From Nicotiana tabacum (lineage: Eukaryota > Streptophyta > Magnoliopsida > Solanales > Solanaceae), in the NCBI RefSeq assembly GCF_000715075.1, contig NC_134097.1, positions 130,756,997 to 130,820,996 of the forward strand: a stretch of DNA of 64,000 nt. Direction: 5' to 3'. Positions 50,355-60,580 of the stretch are shown here, one piece after another. The notes beneath the pieces are model-generated. The model made no database searches. It was not told the origin of the DNA and saw only the letters and a list, made by a program, of their open reading frames with translations. The first letter of the stretch is position 1; every line of letters begins with the position of its first letter. Both the position numbers and the translations under genes were made by a program.

Positions 50355-50630
50355 TGTTAAGTTGGCCGATTATCATCCAAGATTTAAGAGATTAGGAGCA
50401 GAAGAAGAATGAAGATAGAGCAAGGAGAAATCGACAGCTTCTAGAATAATATGATCAACATGCAATTACAGAAAATGAAGCTCTGCCTAAATAGCTATTG
50501 TATCTAGCAATATATACAACTAACTAACCGACTTAATTAATCAACTAACTAGCTACAATGTACAACTGTCCCTAGCTAGTGTCCAACTCAACAATAGTGC
50601 ACTGTAGTGCATCTATGTAATTCCTTTACA
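50355..50630 (-). repeat. 5' LTR of Copia element 2 (276 bp)
   Basis: On the plus strand it runs from TGTTAAGTTGGCC to TTCCTTTACA. The primer site CATGGTATCAGAACTAAC (minus strand) lies directly inside at about 50336-50354. The short LTR is typical of small Copia families. Confidence 0.85.
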
Positions 50631-50637
50631 CGTATCA

Positions 50638-50672
50638 TTTGTGAGATTATAATGGGTATATATGTTGTTGTT
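50638..50672 (+). mobile_element. TS SINE 3' tail fragment
   Basis: TTGTGAGATTATAATGGG, then TATATATG(TTG)3, equals the last part of a TS SINE. The body is missing where the Copia LTR begins, so the SINE was cut by the Copia insertion or by the deletion that shortened the other LTR. Confidence 0.55.
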
Positions 50673-50795
50673 AAATTATTCTTGTCAAACTTTTTCACCT
50701 TCAGGTTAAGGTTTAAATGTTTAAATTAAATAATCCTAATATCGTAGCCAAGAAAATAGATTAAATATTCTGCTAGCATCATATAAAAAATAGTA

Positions 50796-50962
50796 GTCCG
50801 GTGCACTAAATTCCCGTTATATATGCGCGGGTCCGGGGAAGGGTCGGACCAGAAAGATCTATTGTACGCAGCCTTACCTTGCATTTTTGCAAGAGGCTGT
50901 TTCCACGGCTCGACCAGTGACCTCCTGGTCACATGACAACAACTTTACCGCGAATGCTCCCC
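50796..50962 (-). mobile_element. Au SINE (unit A only)
   Basis: Read on the minus strand it has the Au SINE landmarks: GGGGAGC start, ATGTGACCAGGAGGTCAC, a CGAGCCGTGGAAACAGCC-type B-box region, GGTAAGGCTGCGTACAA and a GTGCACCGGAC end. Flanks share AGCAT..ATA..AAAAA, a likely eroded target duplication. The equivalent place in unit B (about 59960-60010) has none. Confidence 0.85.
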
Positions 50963-51636
50963 TTCTCTATCAGCATATAGCCGTAAAAAATTCGTACGTT
51001 CTCAGTGTAGATAAGTTAAAACATTAGAGCGTATTAGTTTATTTATTTTAATTTGTGACGGAGACATCTGATTTTTGTAATAGTACAAATTATGCTCTAT
51101 GTATGCTAGCTTCAACAACGATAAAGAAATTTTCTAATCCAGTTTTGGAAGGAACAAATGGACTATCTGTTGAACATATGCATGACTAGTAGAATCTATA
51201 TTGTGCTTTGCCAATTGTTTGACATAATCTTGTCCAATAGTTAATTACTCGTTGCCTTACTCTAATTAATGAATCTTTCCTACATCTGTTGCTTTTGTGG
51301 GGTTAGTAGAATAAAAAATAAAGACAAATATGTCGAAGACTGAAAATGAGAGGCCTACTGGTACAAAGAACAAGTGCAACTAATTTATTTTGCTACAATT
51401 CAATAAATAATAAATAGAACCAAGAAATACACTATATTGTGGAAAGAATTCCGACCATGTTATGAAAATACATGGATGATAACGGCCATTAACGGGATAA
51501 GGCCATTTCTAGCTCATATACTGAACTCAATTTTATTGTATATAAACAAAATCATTGTGACAGTAACTATAAATATGGTAAGTTACGTCTAAGATTGTAC
51601 GTAGAATCATTTTTATTATTCTTTAGGATTATTTGG
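50963..51636. other. Non-coding flank between the dead CA and the Copia element
   Basis: It matches the CA 3' flank of unit B (about 60010-60580) with small indels, for example CAAATATGTC, TGGAAGGAACAAATGG and GGGATAAGG blocks. No gene is seen. Confidence 0.7.
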
Positions 51637-52346
51637 TCAATAGAGTCGGATCGGTTGTTTGTTTGCTGTTTGGACTGGTCTTGAATTTGTTTCAGATTCC
51701 TGCAAAAAAAAAAAAATTATGATCAAATAAAGAATTAGCACCCAAGGCACCAAATATGAGTCATTTTGACAAATTTTGAAATATTTGACGTTTTAGACAA
51801 TTAGTAAGAGTTTACCTTTTTTTTCCACTTCAATTTTACATTTACTACTCCAATTAATGGAGTATTAATTAAGTGTGACGTATAAAACAAAAACTAAAAA
51901 GTTATTTAATTTAATCGAATATTTTTATGATTAAGGATAATCATATATTTCTTAAAGGGTTTGCCAAAATCTTAAAATGTTACTAAAAAATATGGACCGA
52001 AGGTGAAGTGTAGCAACTTACGTCATGAACAGCCTCGCGGATTAGTTTCATTTGCTCTCTTGTAACAGTCCTCACCTAAGAAAATATAAAGCAAACGAAA
52101 TTGAATATTAAACTTCAAATTGATAGTGGCAAAAAGAATAATCACAGCATAGATAGAACGCTAGAGTTTTTAAATTACCTTTCTTACAATAGTCGAGACA
52201 ACATCTTGAGTGCAAGGAGGAACAGTCAAGGAGCCAATATATCTGTAATATTTTCTGCTACATAACTTCACTTGTTTTGGATCAATAACTCCAATATTTC
52301 TTTCCACACCTTTTGTATGGGCTAGAGCCTTTAAATCATCCTCGAT
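51637..52346 (-). pseudogene. Alpha carbonic anhydrase pseudogene, last three exons (unit A)
   Basis: Exon 5 is 52179-52346, exon 6 52022-52075 and exon 7 51637-51699, with the same splice phases as the gene at 60581-63679. Differences include Gly to Cys in KLCSRKYY and Trp to Ser in DVVSTIVRK (a conserved core position), and a TGA stop at 51637-51639 that removes about six C-terminal residues. Exons 1-4, with all three zinc-binding His, are missing. Homology stops near 52517 in intron 4, where Athila sequence starts. No active enzyme is possible. Confidence 0.9.
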
Positions 52347-52517
52347 CTGTAACAAGAGATAGAGGCGGAAACATAATTTAAAGTTTATGCGTTTTGAATT
52401 TGCAATCGAACCAATAGCTCGTTAGTTACTGGGTTCGCAATTAAGTATTAATACATATTTAATGAATTTTCTAGTACAAATATATCGTCTAAGCAAAAAG
52501 TTACTAGGTTCGTCCGA

Positions 52518-54650
52518 ACTGGTTCAAGATAATGAAATCAGTAGGGAATATGAACGAACCCACTTGAACTAACACATCTTCAATCACTCCTTCAGGATGA
52601 GCAAGGGAGCGATCAACCAACTGTAAGATTACTGTTGTTGGGCGCGGCTCACCCAACCCCAACTATCTGAACACAGATAGCAACATCAAATTGATGCTCA
52701 CTCCAAGATCACAAAACGTTCGCCTAACTGCATGTTTACCAATTGAGATTTGGATAATGAAACTACCTGGATCCTTCAATTTCTAAGGTAGCTTGCTTTG
52801 AATTCTTGAGCCACATTCCTCAGTGAGTGCCACAGTCTCGAACTCGGCCAACATCCTTTTATTGGCCACTACGTCCTTGATGTATTTTGCATATTTGGAT
52901 ACTTCTTGCAGGATGTCTACCAGTGGAATATTAATTTGCACCTGCTTCAAAATATTGAGAAACTTTTTATACGCGACACTATCCTTCAATTTCTGCAATC
53001 TTTGAGGGAACCGAGGTGATGGCCTCTCAACCAATGGTGGGGTTTGCTTAGCCACCGCCTCTTCGGCTGGCTTCTATGACTCTTTTGATTTTTCTGATTC
53101 TGACAATATAGTGGCCGGATTCTAATTAAAGGTTACTTGTTTTATCTTTTTCAACTGGACTTCTTCTAACTGTCTCCCATTCCTTAATGACACAACATTA
53201 ATAGATGCCTTAGGATTAGCCTTAGTATCGTTGGAAAGAGCTCCAATTGGTCGAGTATTTTGGGAACTAGCAAGTTGTCCCATTTGTCGCTCCAAATTTC
53301 TCATTGTTGCGGCTTGGGCCTGCTGGTCAGCCATCACTTTCTTCATCATGCTGTGTGGGCTTGCTGCTTAGCCATCAACTTCTTCATCAGTTCCTCAATG
53401 TGACTTGTTGAGTTTGCATTTCGCTCAACTTGAGGTGGTCTATATTGTTGTTGAGGTGCTTGTGGTCAATATTAATTCTTAGCACCTTGGTTTTCACCCC
53501 AAGAGAAGTTTTGGTGGTTCCTCCAGTTAGGATTGTAGGTGTTCCCATACTGGTTTGTCTGGACCCTAATTGCATTACCCACAAAATAAATAGACTCTGG
53601 ATTAACTGGGTATAAGTCGCTCGTATGACCCTCGCCACATACTTCTCAAAACAATTGAACCTATTGCACTGGTTGAGTTTGTTGCTTGTTAATAACCAAG
53701 GTCATTTGATTGACTTGGTTGGTCAATGTGGAAATCTGCACTGATAATGCCGAGACGACATCTAAATCGAGAACCCTACAGATTTTTGCAATTTGTGTCT
53801 GCCCATCTCTCCTTGCCAATCAGGATTGCTTTTGGAGAATTTGTTCAATAACGCATATATCTCATCAAAGCTTTTCTCCAACACTTGACCTCCAGCTGTA
53901 GCATCTACCACAATCTTTGTCTCAGGATATAGCCCTTCTATGAATGTGTGAGCTAACACTTCATTTGTCTGATTGTGATGAGGACAGTCTCTTAGCAACC
54001 CCTTAAACCTATCCCTAGCTGAGTATAAAGACTCCCCCGATTTCTATTTGAATGCGACTATCTCACTTATGATCTTTGCACTTTTGCCTGAAGGAAAGAA
54101 CCTTGCCAGGTCATTCCATGATGTAATAGAATTAGCTGGTTCTGCCTTCGGCCATCACTTTGCTTCGTCCAACAGAGAGAACGGGAAAAGTGTGAGCCTC
54201 ACATAGTCTGGAATGACTCCGTTAGTGATGTAAGTATCACTAATCTCCAAGAAATTCAAGATATCTGTTGTGGATCCTCGTGTGGAAGACCCATTAACTG
54301 CCTATTCGCATGAGGTAGCTGGATCATGCTTTATTTTAGCTTAAAGTGCTCAGTGATTCTGGGATTCACAATGCTAGAGGTAACATTAGCAATGCTGGGC
54401 ATAGCCATCTCCTGAACAACCATACGTTGCTCCTCTTCCATGTTCACAGGAAATTGAACAAGTGCATGAAGATTATTTGTATCATTTACTTCCCTCAACC
54501 TCCTATGAAATGTTCTCTCAGGTTCGGGATCAAATCCTTAAAGTCTGTCCTGGCTTCTGACCCTGCGCATTCAATCAAAGTTCCTGAGATCAGAGTAACA
54601 ATCAAGTAATGTTAGACTTGACGAAATAAACAATGAAAGCAAAAACTAGA
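52518..54650 (-). pseudogene. Athila-type Gypsy gag-protease fragment
   Basis: Minus-strand pieces read as Athila gag from about 54400: RDCPHHNQTNEVLAHTFIEG, then the gag C-terminus 53638-53122, the FKKFL-like linker 53055-52783 (INIPLVDILQEVSKYAKYIK), and a protease-like stretch with CDLGVSINLM and DRSLAHPEGVIEDVLV near 52570-52720. Stops and frame changes are frequent. Sequence ends near 52518, in the protease, at the junction with the CA pseudogene. RT, RNase H, integrase and the 3' LTR are absent. Confidence 0.8.
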
Positions 54651-54692
54651 GAGTAGTCAATATTCAAGTCCCCGTCAATGGTGCCAAAAACT
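54651..54692 (-). promoter_or_regulatory. Primer binding site region of the Athila fragment
   Basis: On the minus strand the LTR end is followed by TTTTTGGCACCATTGACGGG, a diverged form of the TTGGCGCCGTTGCCGGGG primer site of Athila elements (Asp-tRNA type). It identifies 54693-56426 as the 5' LTR. Confidence 0.7.
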
Positions 54693-56426
54693 TGTTGCTC
54701 CCAAATGCACATGCAAGTGTACGCAGTTGTGCAAGTAATAAAATGATAAGTCGAGTGTCGAACCCACAGAGACTTGTATCAAGTATCCACTAAATTCACC
54801 AAGATTGTTATTCAGACGAGCCAACTTGAGTTCAAGAGTTTAATTATACTAAACTATAATTCTAAGTAGTAACTAAATTATCAAGCAACAAAACAGTTGT
54901 TGTGTATTCAGTAGAGACAAATATTCCAGGGTTGTGATCGATTCACCAATCCTATTATGTTCTAGTTAACTCTCCCCTTCATACAATTCACTCGTGGTTG
55001 CTAATTAATCGAACAATTGCTCTCATAGCCTTCTTTCGAAGTGCTACTCGCTTATTCAAAATAGATTAACGCCTATATTCCTATGAAATCAATCTATTAA
55101 GAACGCATTAAGATTAAGATATTTAATTAAGTATGGTGACTAGGTATATTCCTATCCTAACCACAAATCTGCCTCCCTCCCAGAGTTAAGATAGTGCTCT
55201 CTTTAATTCTTCTCTAATCTAAACATGGCTTTCCCAAGCATAGCATAGATAGGAAATAGAACCTAACTGTTGGACAGAAAATTAAGCAATTAATCACAAA
55301 ATTGAAGAAACAACCATATATTGGTGAATTATAATCAAGGTTAAGTCGACATTAAATATCAATATCCATGGCTAAATCACAACCCCAGAACTATGGGTTT
55401 TAGCCACTCTTGATAGTATCAAACAAATTCATAAGTGTTGGATAATTAAAAATACTAAGAAACGATGAAGAAATCTGAGATATCCTTGCTCCGGGATGTT
55501 CCTCATGTGTCTCTAGGTCTAACGTGTGTCCAAAGTTCAGAAAATAACGTTTTCCATGTATTTATACCAAGTAGGGTCGGACCAAGACAAAATCTCCTTT
55601 TCCTAGCTGAAATAGGAAAACTTGGAAACTTATTGCTTTTCATGCGTTGCCCAGTGCGTCGCACTAATGCTTTTTCATGTCAGACCACAAAAAACCCAAC
55701 CTCTGAACTTTAGAGATTTCTGACAAAACTTTGCATAATGCATCGCACAGCGCCTCGCACTAGTGCATTTCTTCAGCAGTTGCTTCTTCCTTGAATTTTG
55801 ACGTCCAGAATTAATTCTCGACCCCCGAAAACGATCCAGGCTTCAACCCTTGAGCTTTTACTCAAACTTCAAAGTTCCACATAGCTCGAATTAGTTCCAA
55901 AGTTCAGAAAATAATATTTTTCCATGTATTTATACCAAGTAGGGTCGGACCAAGACGAAATTTCCTTTTCCTAGACGAAATAGGAAAACTTGCAAACTTA
56001 TTGCTTTTCATGCGTCGCCTAGTGCGTCTCACTAATGCCTTTTCCTGTCACACCACAAAAAATACAGTCTCTTAACTCTATAGATTTCTGACAAAACTTT
56101 GCATTAATGCGTCGCACAGTGCCTCGCAGTACCCCACACTAGTGCATTTCTTCAGCAGTTGCTTCTTCCTTGAATTTTGACGTTAAGAATTGATCCTCGA
56201 CCACCGAACACGATCCCGACTTCATTCCTTGGGCTTTTACTCAGACTTTAAAGCTCCACATAGCTCGAATTAGTACCACAACATCTCCATAACTCAGAAT
56301 CACTCCTACAAGGCATAAAACACACAATAAGTGAAAAACACTAGCGATTAAAGATTAAACACAATAAAGGTGCAGTAAATTAGAGTGCGATAAGCGACTA
56401 AAATACGCAATTATAGCCTACCATCA
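54693..56426 (-). repeat. 5' LTR of the Athila element (1.73 kb)
   Basis: On the minus strand it starts TGATGGTAGGCTATAATTGC, a usual Athila LTR start in Solanaceae, and ends in GAGCAACA before the primer site. A direct tandem duplication lies inside (55531-55897 and 55898-56277). Each copy carries a TATAAATA box (plus 55559-55566 and 55927-55934). Confidence 0.85.
55531..56277 (-). repeat. Tandem duplication of about 370 bp within the Athila LTR
   Basis: Both units begin CAAAGTTCAGAAAATAA and end CACATAGCTCGAATTAGT, with a 367-bp offset. They diverge by scattered substitutions and a short insertion in the second unit (CAGTACCCCACACTAG region). Confidence 0.9.
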
Positions 56427-56779
56427 GAATCCCACATCGACAAAATACGGGAGAGATGCCGGCTATATAAGTAGACATGCCTTAGACTCTAGTGGCGCGA
56501 TTTAAAGTCGTGCGGGCCTAGGCCCGAAGCGGACAATATCACTAGTAAGTTAGGTTGTTACATATGATATCTGAGTCACTCCGCATGCAACCTTGAACGG
56601 TGGTAGGGCAAATCCATGAGGGGGTGTATATGACACCCTAGGCGAATTCCATATCGATAAAATACGGGAGAGATGCTGGGTATATATATAGACATGTCTT
56701 AGACTCTACTGACGTGTTTTAAAGCTGCGCGAGCCTATTTCCAAAGCGGACAATATTACTAGTGGATTGGGCTGTTACA
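56427..56779 (+). mobile_element. TRIM element with two short LTRs, left LTR truncated
   Basis: LTR2 is 56631-56779, from TGACACCCTAGG to GGCTGTTACA. LTR1 is 56427-56562; it lacks its first 14 or so bases because the Athila LTR abuts it. Between them lie only 68 bp: a primer-site-like TATGATATCTGAGTC directly after LTR1 and a purine tract ATGAGGGGGTGTA directly before LTR2. No coding sequence. This is the definition of a terminal-repeat retrotransposon in miniature. Confidence 0.8.
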
Positions 56780-57349
56780 TATGATTATTATCCCGAATCC
56801 ATAAGGTTTAAATCCTAGCTCCGCCTCTGTTTCTGGTATTTCAACTTCACATAAGCTATATGGAGTTTAATACTGAAAGTTGAATGATGTATTAGTTATA
56901 CATAAATTATCTTTATAATGCAAAGTTTTATACTGAAAACTGAATATTGTATAGGTTATACCGAATTATTGACTCGGATTATTGTATAAGGAAAGAGCTA
57001 TGTCACTCTTATCAGCTAGAAACATATCCAGGCTCCATCACAAACGTCAGAAAATATTCCATCTTTTTTTTTTCGTCTACTTACCAATTACTAGTAGTCG
57101 TAGATAACAGTTGGATACAAAATGGCCGGCTGCTAATGTTGCCTTTCATATAAAAATTTCCATTACCAACTCAGTCACAATTTGTTATTACTATATAGAA
57201 AAGCAAAGGAAATGAATAAAAAATTAATGGTCATTCCTTTCATATACTTCACTGCTTGGCCTGCCATTAAATCTCATTGGACATATTTTCAATGCTTGAG
57301 CAGAATCCTTGAGCAGAATGCTTACCATCTAAATTTTAATTTGTATGTC
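56780..57349 (+). promoter_or_regulatory. Upstream region of the LYK4-like gene
   Basis: This is AT-rich native sequence without a recognisable mobile element. A 57-bp-spaced direct repeat (TTATACTGAAA/TTGTATAGGTTATA-like) lies at about 56865-56960. TATA-like candidates are CATATAAAAATT at 57147-57158 and CTATATAGAAAA at 57191-57202. No specific pathogen-response element could be assigned with confidence. Confidence 0.4.
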
Positions 57350-59221
57350 ATGAATTTTCAATGGCTTCTAGTAATTTGCATCTGCATTAGCTCAAGCTAT
57401 GGCCAACAATTCTATGATTCAACCTCATGTTTTTCTAATATCAGTTCTCCAGGTACAAGATATACTTGTACTTCTCTAAATGATTCTTGTCAAACATTCT
57501 TGATCTATAGAACTAATCAAGATTTCACAACAATATCTGATGTTTCTTACTTGTTTGGTTTTTCTCCTGATGTACTACTCACCTTAAACAATGTCACTTC
57601 GTCGTCGCAGATTCTTGAAATTGGTAGAGAGGTAATTGTTCCAATTCAATGTTCTTGTTTAGGTGAATCCTTTCAAGCTAATATTAGCTACCGTTCACCT
57701 ACAAACACAAAATTCGACGACGTTGCTTGTGGAGTTTTTGAAGGTTTAGTTAAATCCATTACACTTTTGGAGGAAAATATTTCCAAGAAAACCAATATTT
57801 CTGATGTCAATTATGATATCAAAGCTGGTACAGAGTTGCAAATGCCTTTGAAATGTGCATGTCCTGGTAAATTTTTTGATGTTGGATTAAAGTACCTTAT
57901 CACATACCCTTTTATTTCAGGAGATGATACAGGAAAAGTAAGTGAAAAATTCAATATTTCTATTGAAGATATATGGGGTGCTAACCATTTAAGTTTTAAT
58001 CCCACTGTATTTTCAAATACAACAATTTTAGTTCCCTTGAGAGGAGAACCCTCTATTAATTTCAGCATACATGATTCTGATTCTCCTACTCCTGGTTTTT
58101 TACCAACACAAATGGTAGAAAAATCATCCAAAAACCTGAAACTAAAGAAACTTTGCATTTCAGTGTCGGTTGTTGGTTTTTTCCTGTTTGCTGCAACTTT
58201 AGTTGCTTGTGGTTTATATATAAGGACCATAAGGAAATTCAAGGCAGAGAAAAATCGTTCTTCGATACATAAAAGCTTTGTTACTTCAGGTTCAACACCA
58301 AGAAATTCCCCTCCAACGACTACTAGAAGTTCCACGAATTCGTGCTTATCACCTGATTTACTTGCAGGAATAAAGTACTCTTTGGGGGAGTACAACATAG
58401 ATGAATTGAAAAGAGCGACGGATAATTTTAGTGAAGGAACTATGATAAGTGACAATGTATACAAGGGTTGTGTTGATAATGCTGAAGTATTGATCAAGAA
58501 AATAAGATTTGAGGACACAAAACAAGTAATTGATGTACACTCAAGAATCAATCATGTCAATATTGTTAACCTTCGAGGTGTTTGTTATGGCAAGGATGAC
58601 ATTTCAGGATCTTATCTTGTGTTTGAATATTCATCAAATGGAACATTAAGGGATTGTTTGTCAAACTCCTTAGCTTCTCTTAGTTGGCATAAAAGAACTC
58701 AAATTGCCTTTGACATTGCCAGAGGGTTACATTACTTGCACTTTTGCACTATTCCACCTTATACACACATGAAGATAAATAGAAAAAATATCTTCTTGAC
58801 TCCGAATTGGAGGGCAAAACTTGCTGTTTTTGGAGTGAAGGCTGTCATTGGAACGACGAAGAAAATTGGAAGTATTGAAAGTCTCGGGGGCTGGATTGCC
58901 CCCGAGCATCTAGTACATGGCTTAGTGTCTGAAAAAGTGGACATTTTTGCATTCGGGGTAGTATTAGTCGAGCTGATATCGGGAAAAGAAGATGTTTATG
59001 GGAATTTTTTGAGGTATTCAATTACATTTTTGAGAGGGGAAGCTAATGAAGGAGGATGCTTCGAACAGTTGAAATTTTTCATTGATCCATGCCTTAGGGA
59101 AGATTACCCTTTAGCAGAAGCATTATGTTTAGTTGTTTTAGCTAAAGCTTGTATTGAAGATGATCCTCTTCATAGGCCATCTATGGATGATATAATTAAA
59201 GTTCTTGCTAGAATGGTATGA
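57350..59221 (+). CDS. LYK4: LysM receptor-like (pseudo)kinase, LYK4/LYK5 type
   Basis: This is an intronless gene of 623 codons, close to the usual 610-665. The frame opens at 57182, but I choose 57350 because it gives a signal peptide (residues 1-19, MNFQWLLVICICISSSYGQQ); the extra 56 residues look like leader. The ectodomain carries C-x-C pairs at 101/103 and 169/171 and three LysM-like segments (about 46-95, 110-165, 178-230). One TM helix spans 268-291. A kinase-like domain runs from about 350 to 620. Lys383/384 (VLIKK) and APE (517-519) are present. The glycine loop is degenerate, HRD is replaced by HMK/RKN (473-480) and DFG by VFG (493-495), so catalysis is unlikely. The family serves as chitin or lipo-chitooligosaccharide co-receptor at the plasma membrane with a CERK1-type kinase. 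LYK4 versus LYK5 is not settled. Confidence 0.9.
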   Translation: MNFQWLLVICICISSSYGQQFYDSTSCFSNISSPGTRYTCTSLNDSCQTFLIYRTNQDFTTISDVSYLFGFSPDVLLTLNNVTSSSQILEIGREVIVPIQCSCLGESFQANISYRSPTNTKFDDVACGVFEGLVKSITLLEENISKKTNISDVNYDIKAGTELQMPLKCACPGKFFDVGLKYLITYPFISGDDTGKVSEKFNISIEDIWGANHLSFNPTVFSNTTILVPLRGEPSINFSIHDSDSPTPGFLPTQMVEKSSKNLKLKKLCISVSVVGFFLFAATLVACGLYIRTIRKFKAEKNRSSIHKSFVTSGSTPRNSPPTTTRSSTNSCLSPDLLAGIKYSLGEYNIDELKRATDNFSEGTMISDNVYKGCVDNAEVLIKKIRFEDTKQVIDVHSRINHVNIVNLRGVCYGKDDISGSYLVFEYSSNGTLRDCLSNSLASLSWHKRTQIAFDIARGLHYLHFCTIPPYTHMKINRKNIFLTPNWRAKLAVFGVKAVIGTTKKIGSIESLGGWIAPEHLVHGLVSEKVDIFAFGVVLVELISGKEDVYGNFLRYSITFLRGEANEGGCFEQLKFFIDPCLREDYPLAEALCLVVLAKACIEDDPLHRPSMDDIIKVLARMV

Positions 59222-59229
59222 TTTTCTTT

Positions 59230-59357
59230 AGCCGAGGGTCTACATTTAGGCAAGGATCGATAGGGCCTCCACAAGGTAGGTGTAAGATCTGCGTACGTAC
59301 TAGCTTCCACAGACCCCACATGTAGAAATACAATGAGTATGTTATTGTTGTTGCCAA
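59230..59357 (+). mobile_element. TS SINE in the 3' flank of the LYK4-like gene
   Basis: It starts AGCCGAGGGTCTAC eight bases after the stop, followed by CACAAGGTAGGTGTAAGATC, CTGCGTACGTAC and a GAGTATGTTATTG(TTG)n tail. It is orthologous to 45244-45350 and probably supplies part of the 3' UTR. Confidence 0.8.
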
Positions 59358-59550
59358 AATGGTATGATTTCAGAAATATATTCCATTCATCACCATATGC
59401 AATGTTAGTTACATCAATTAATTGTACTTGCCCTAGTCAAATATTAATGTCTCTTTGTAGCTACAGTTTTCACTAGATCTATGAATTCTTGCTTTCAATT
59501 TTTATTCATTTTTATGAATCCAACTTCCTTTCCATCACTAAGGTACAGTA

Positions 59551-59715
59551 AGATAGTTCGCATCTTCAAAGACATGTCGTCTATTTCACCGAGCCTCTCT
59601 CCGAGACAGTGCGCATATCGTTATATCTTTCGTGTGGATCGAAACTTACCCGATAAATAATTTCGCTACCTTAGGATAATTATAGTTACGGCCGTCTTTC
59701 AGCGGAGTGACCTCC
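59551..59715 (-). other. Fragment of organellar large-subunit rRNA gene inserted in nuclear DNA
   Basis: On the minus strand it reads GTAACTATAATTATCCTAAG, GGTAGCGAAATT, TCGGGTAAGTTTCGA, CACTGTCTCGGAGAGAGGCT, CGGTGAAATAGAC and GAAGATGCG. These are consecutive signature stretches of bacterial-type 23S/plastid or mitochondrial 26S rRNA (domain IV, E. coli about 1910-2050). Only about 150 bp are present and several conserved bases are changed, so it is a relic, not an rRNA gene. It is absent from unit A. Plastid versus mitochondrial source cannot be told by eye. Confidence 0.75.
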
Positions 59716-60580
59716 ATTATTCCTAATATGATTTCTAATCAAGAAAGATGAAACACATGCAAAATCTTCCGTAACATTTCAAGGGAATGCTACTAATGGA
59801 ACATATAGGAATAATAGGTCCTATTACTGAATATATATTCATTGATCGATCTTTATAGTGTTTGTTGAATTATTCTTGTCAAACATTTTCACTTTCAGAT
59901 TAAGGTCTAAATTTCTAAATTAAATAACCCTAATATCATAGCCAAAAAAATAAAGTAAATAGACCTCTATGCATATGATAAGATATAGTAAAAATTATAT
60001 TCCTTGCACTGTCAGTAATATAAGTTAAATCATCTGATTTTTGTAATAATGCAAATTATGCTTTGTTGAGCTTCAATAAAGACAAGGGAATTTTCTAATC
60101 CAGTTTTGGAAGGAACAAATGGCTATATATATCTGTTGGACATATGCATGACTCATAGAATCTTTATTGTGCTTTGCCAATTGTTTGACATAATCTTGTC
60201 CAATTGTTAATTATTTGTTGTCTTACTCTAATTAATGAACTTTTCCAACATTTGTTGCTTTTGTGTGGTTAGTAGAATGAGAAATAAAGACAAATATGTC
60301 AAAAAGACTGAAAACGAGAGGCATAATATTTACAAAGAACAAGCGCCATTAATTTATTTTGCTACAATCTAATAAATAATAAATAGAACAAAGAAATACA
60401 CTATATTGTGGAAAAAATTCCGACCATGTTTTGAAAATACATGGAAAATAATAGTAGTTTACGGGATAAGGACATTCTTAGCTCATATACTGAACTCAAT
60501 TTTATTGTATATAAACAAAATCATTGTGACAATAACTAGATATATGGTAAATTACTTCTGAGATTGTAGAGTCATTTTCA
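59716..60580. other. Non-coding interval between the convergent LYK and CA genes
   Basis: The first 100 bp belong to the unit-B-only insertion and are bounded by a near-palindrome (ATTATTCCTAATATG, 59716-59730; CATATAGGAATAAT, 59802-59815). From about 59820 it matches unit A (45540-45597 and 50673-51590). No gene is seen. Confidence 0.7.

Noticed and set aside
57182..57349. Upstream in-frame Met as start of the LYK protein
   Set aside because: The 56-residue extension would bury the signal peptide; the Met at 57350 gives a standard secreted receptor.
57811..58551. 246-codon minus-strand frame
   Set aside because: It is the antisense shadow of the LYK coding sequence, with no codon or domain support of its own.
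59551..59715. A functional rRNA gene
   Set aside because: Only about 150 bp of the large-subunit rRNA are present and conserved bases are altered; it is an inserted fragment.
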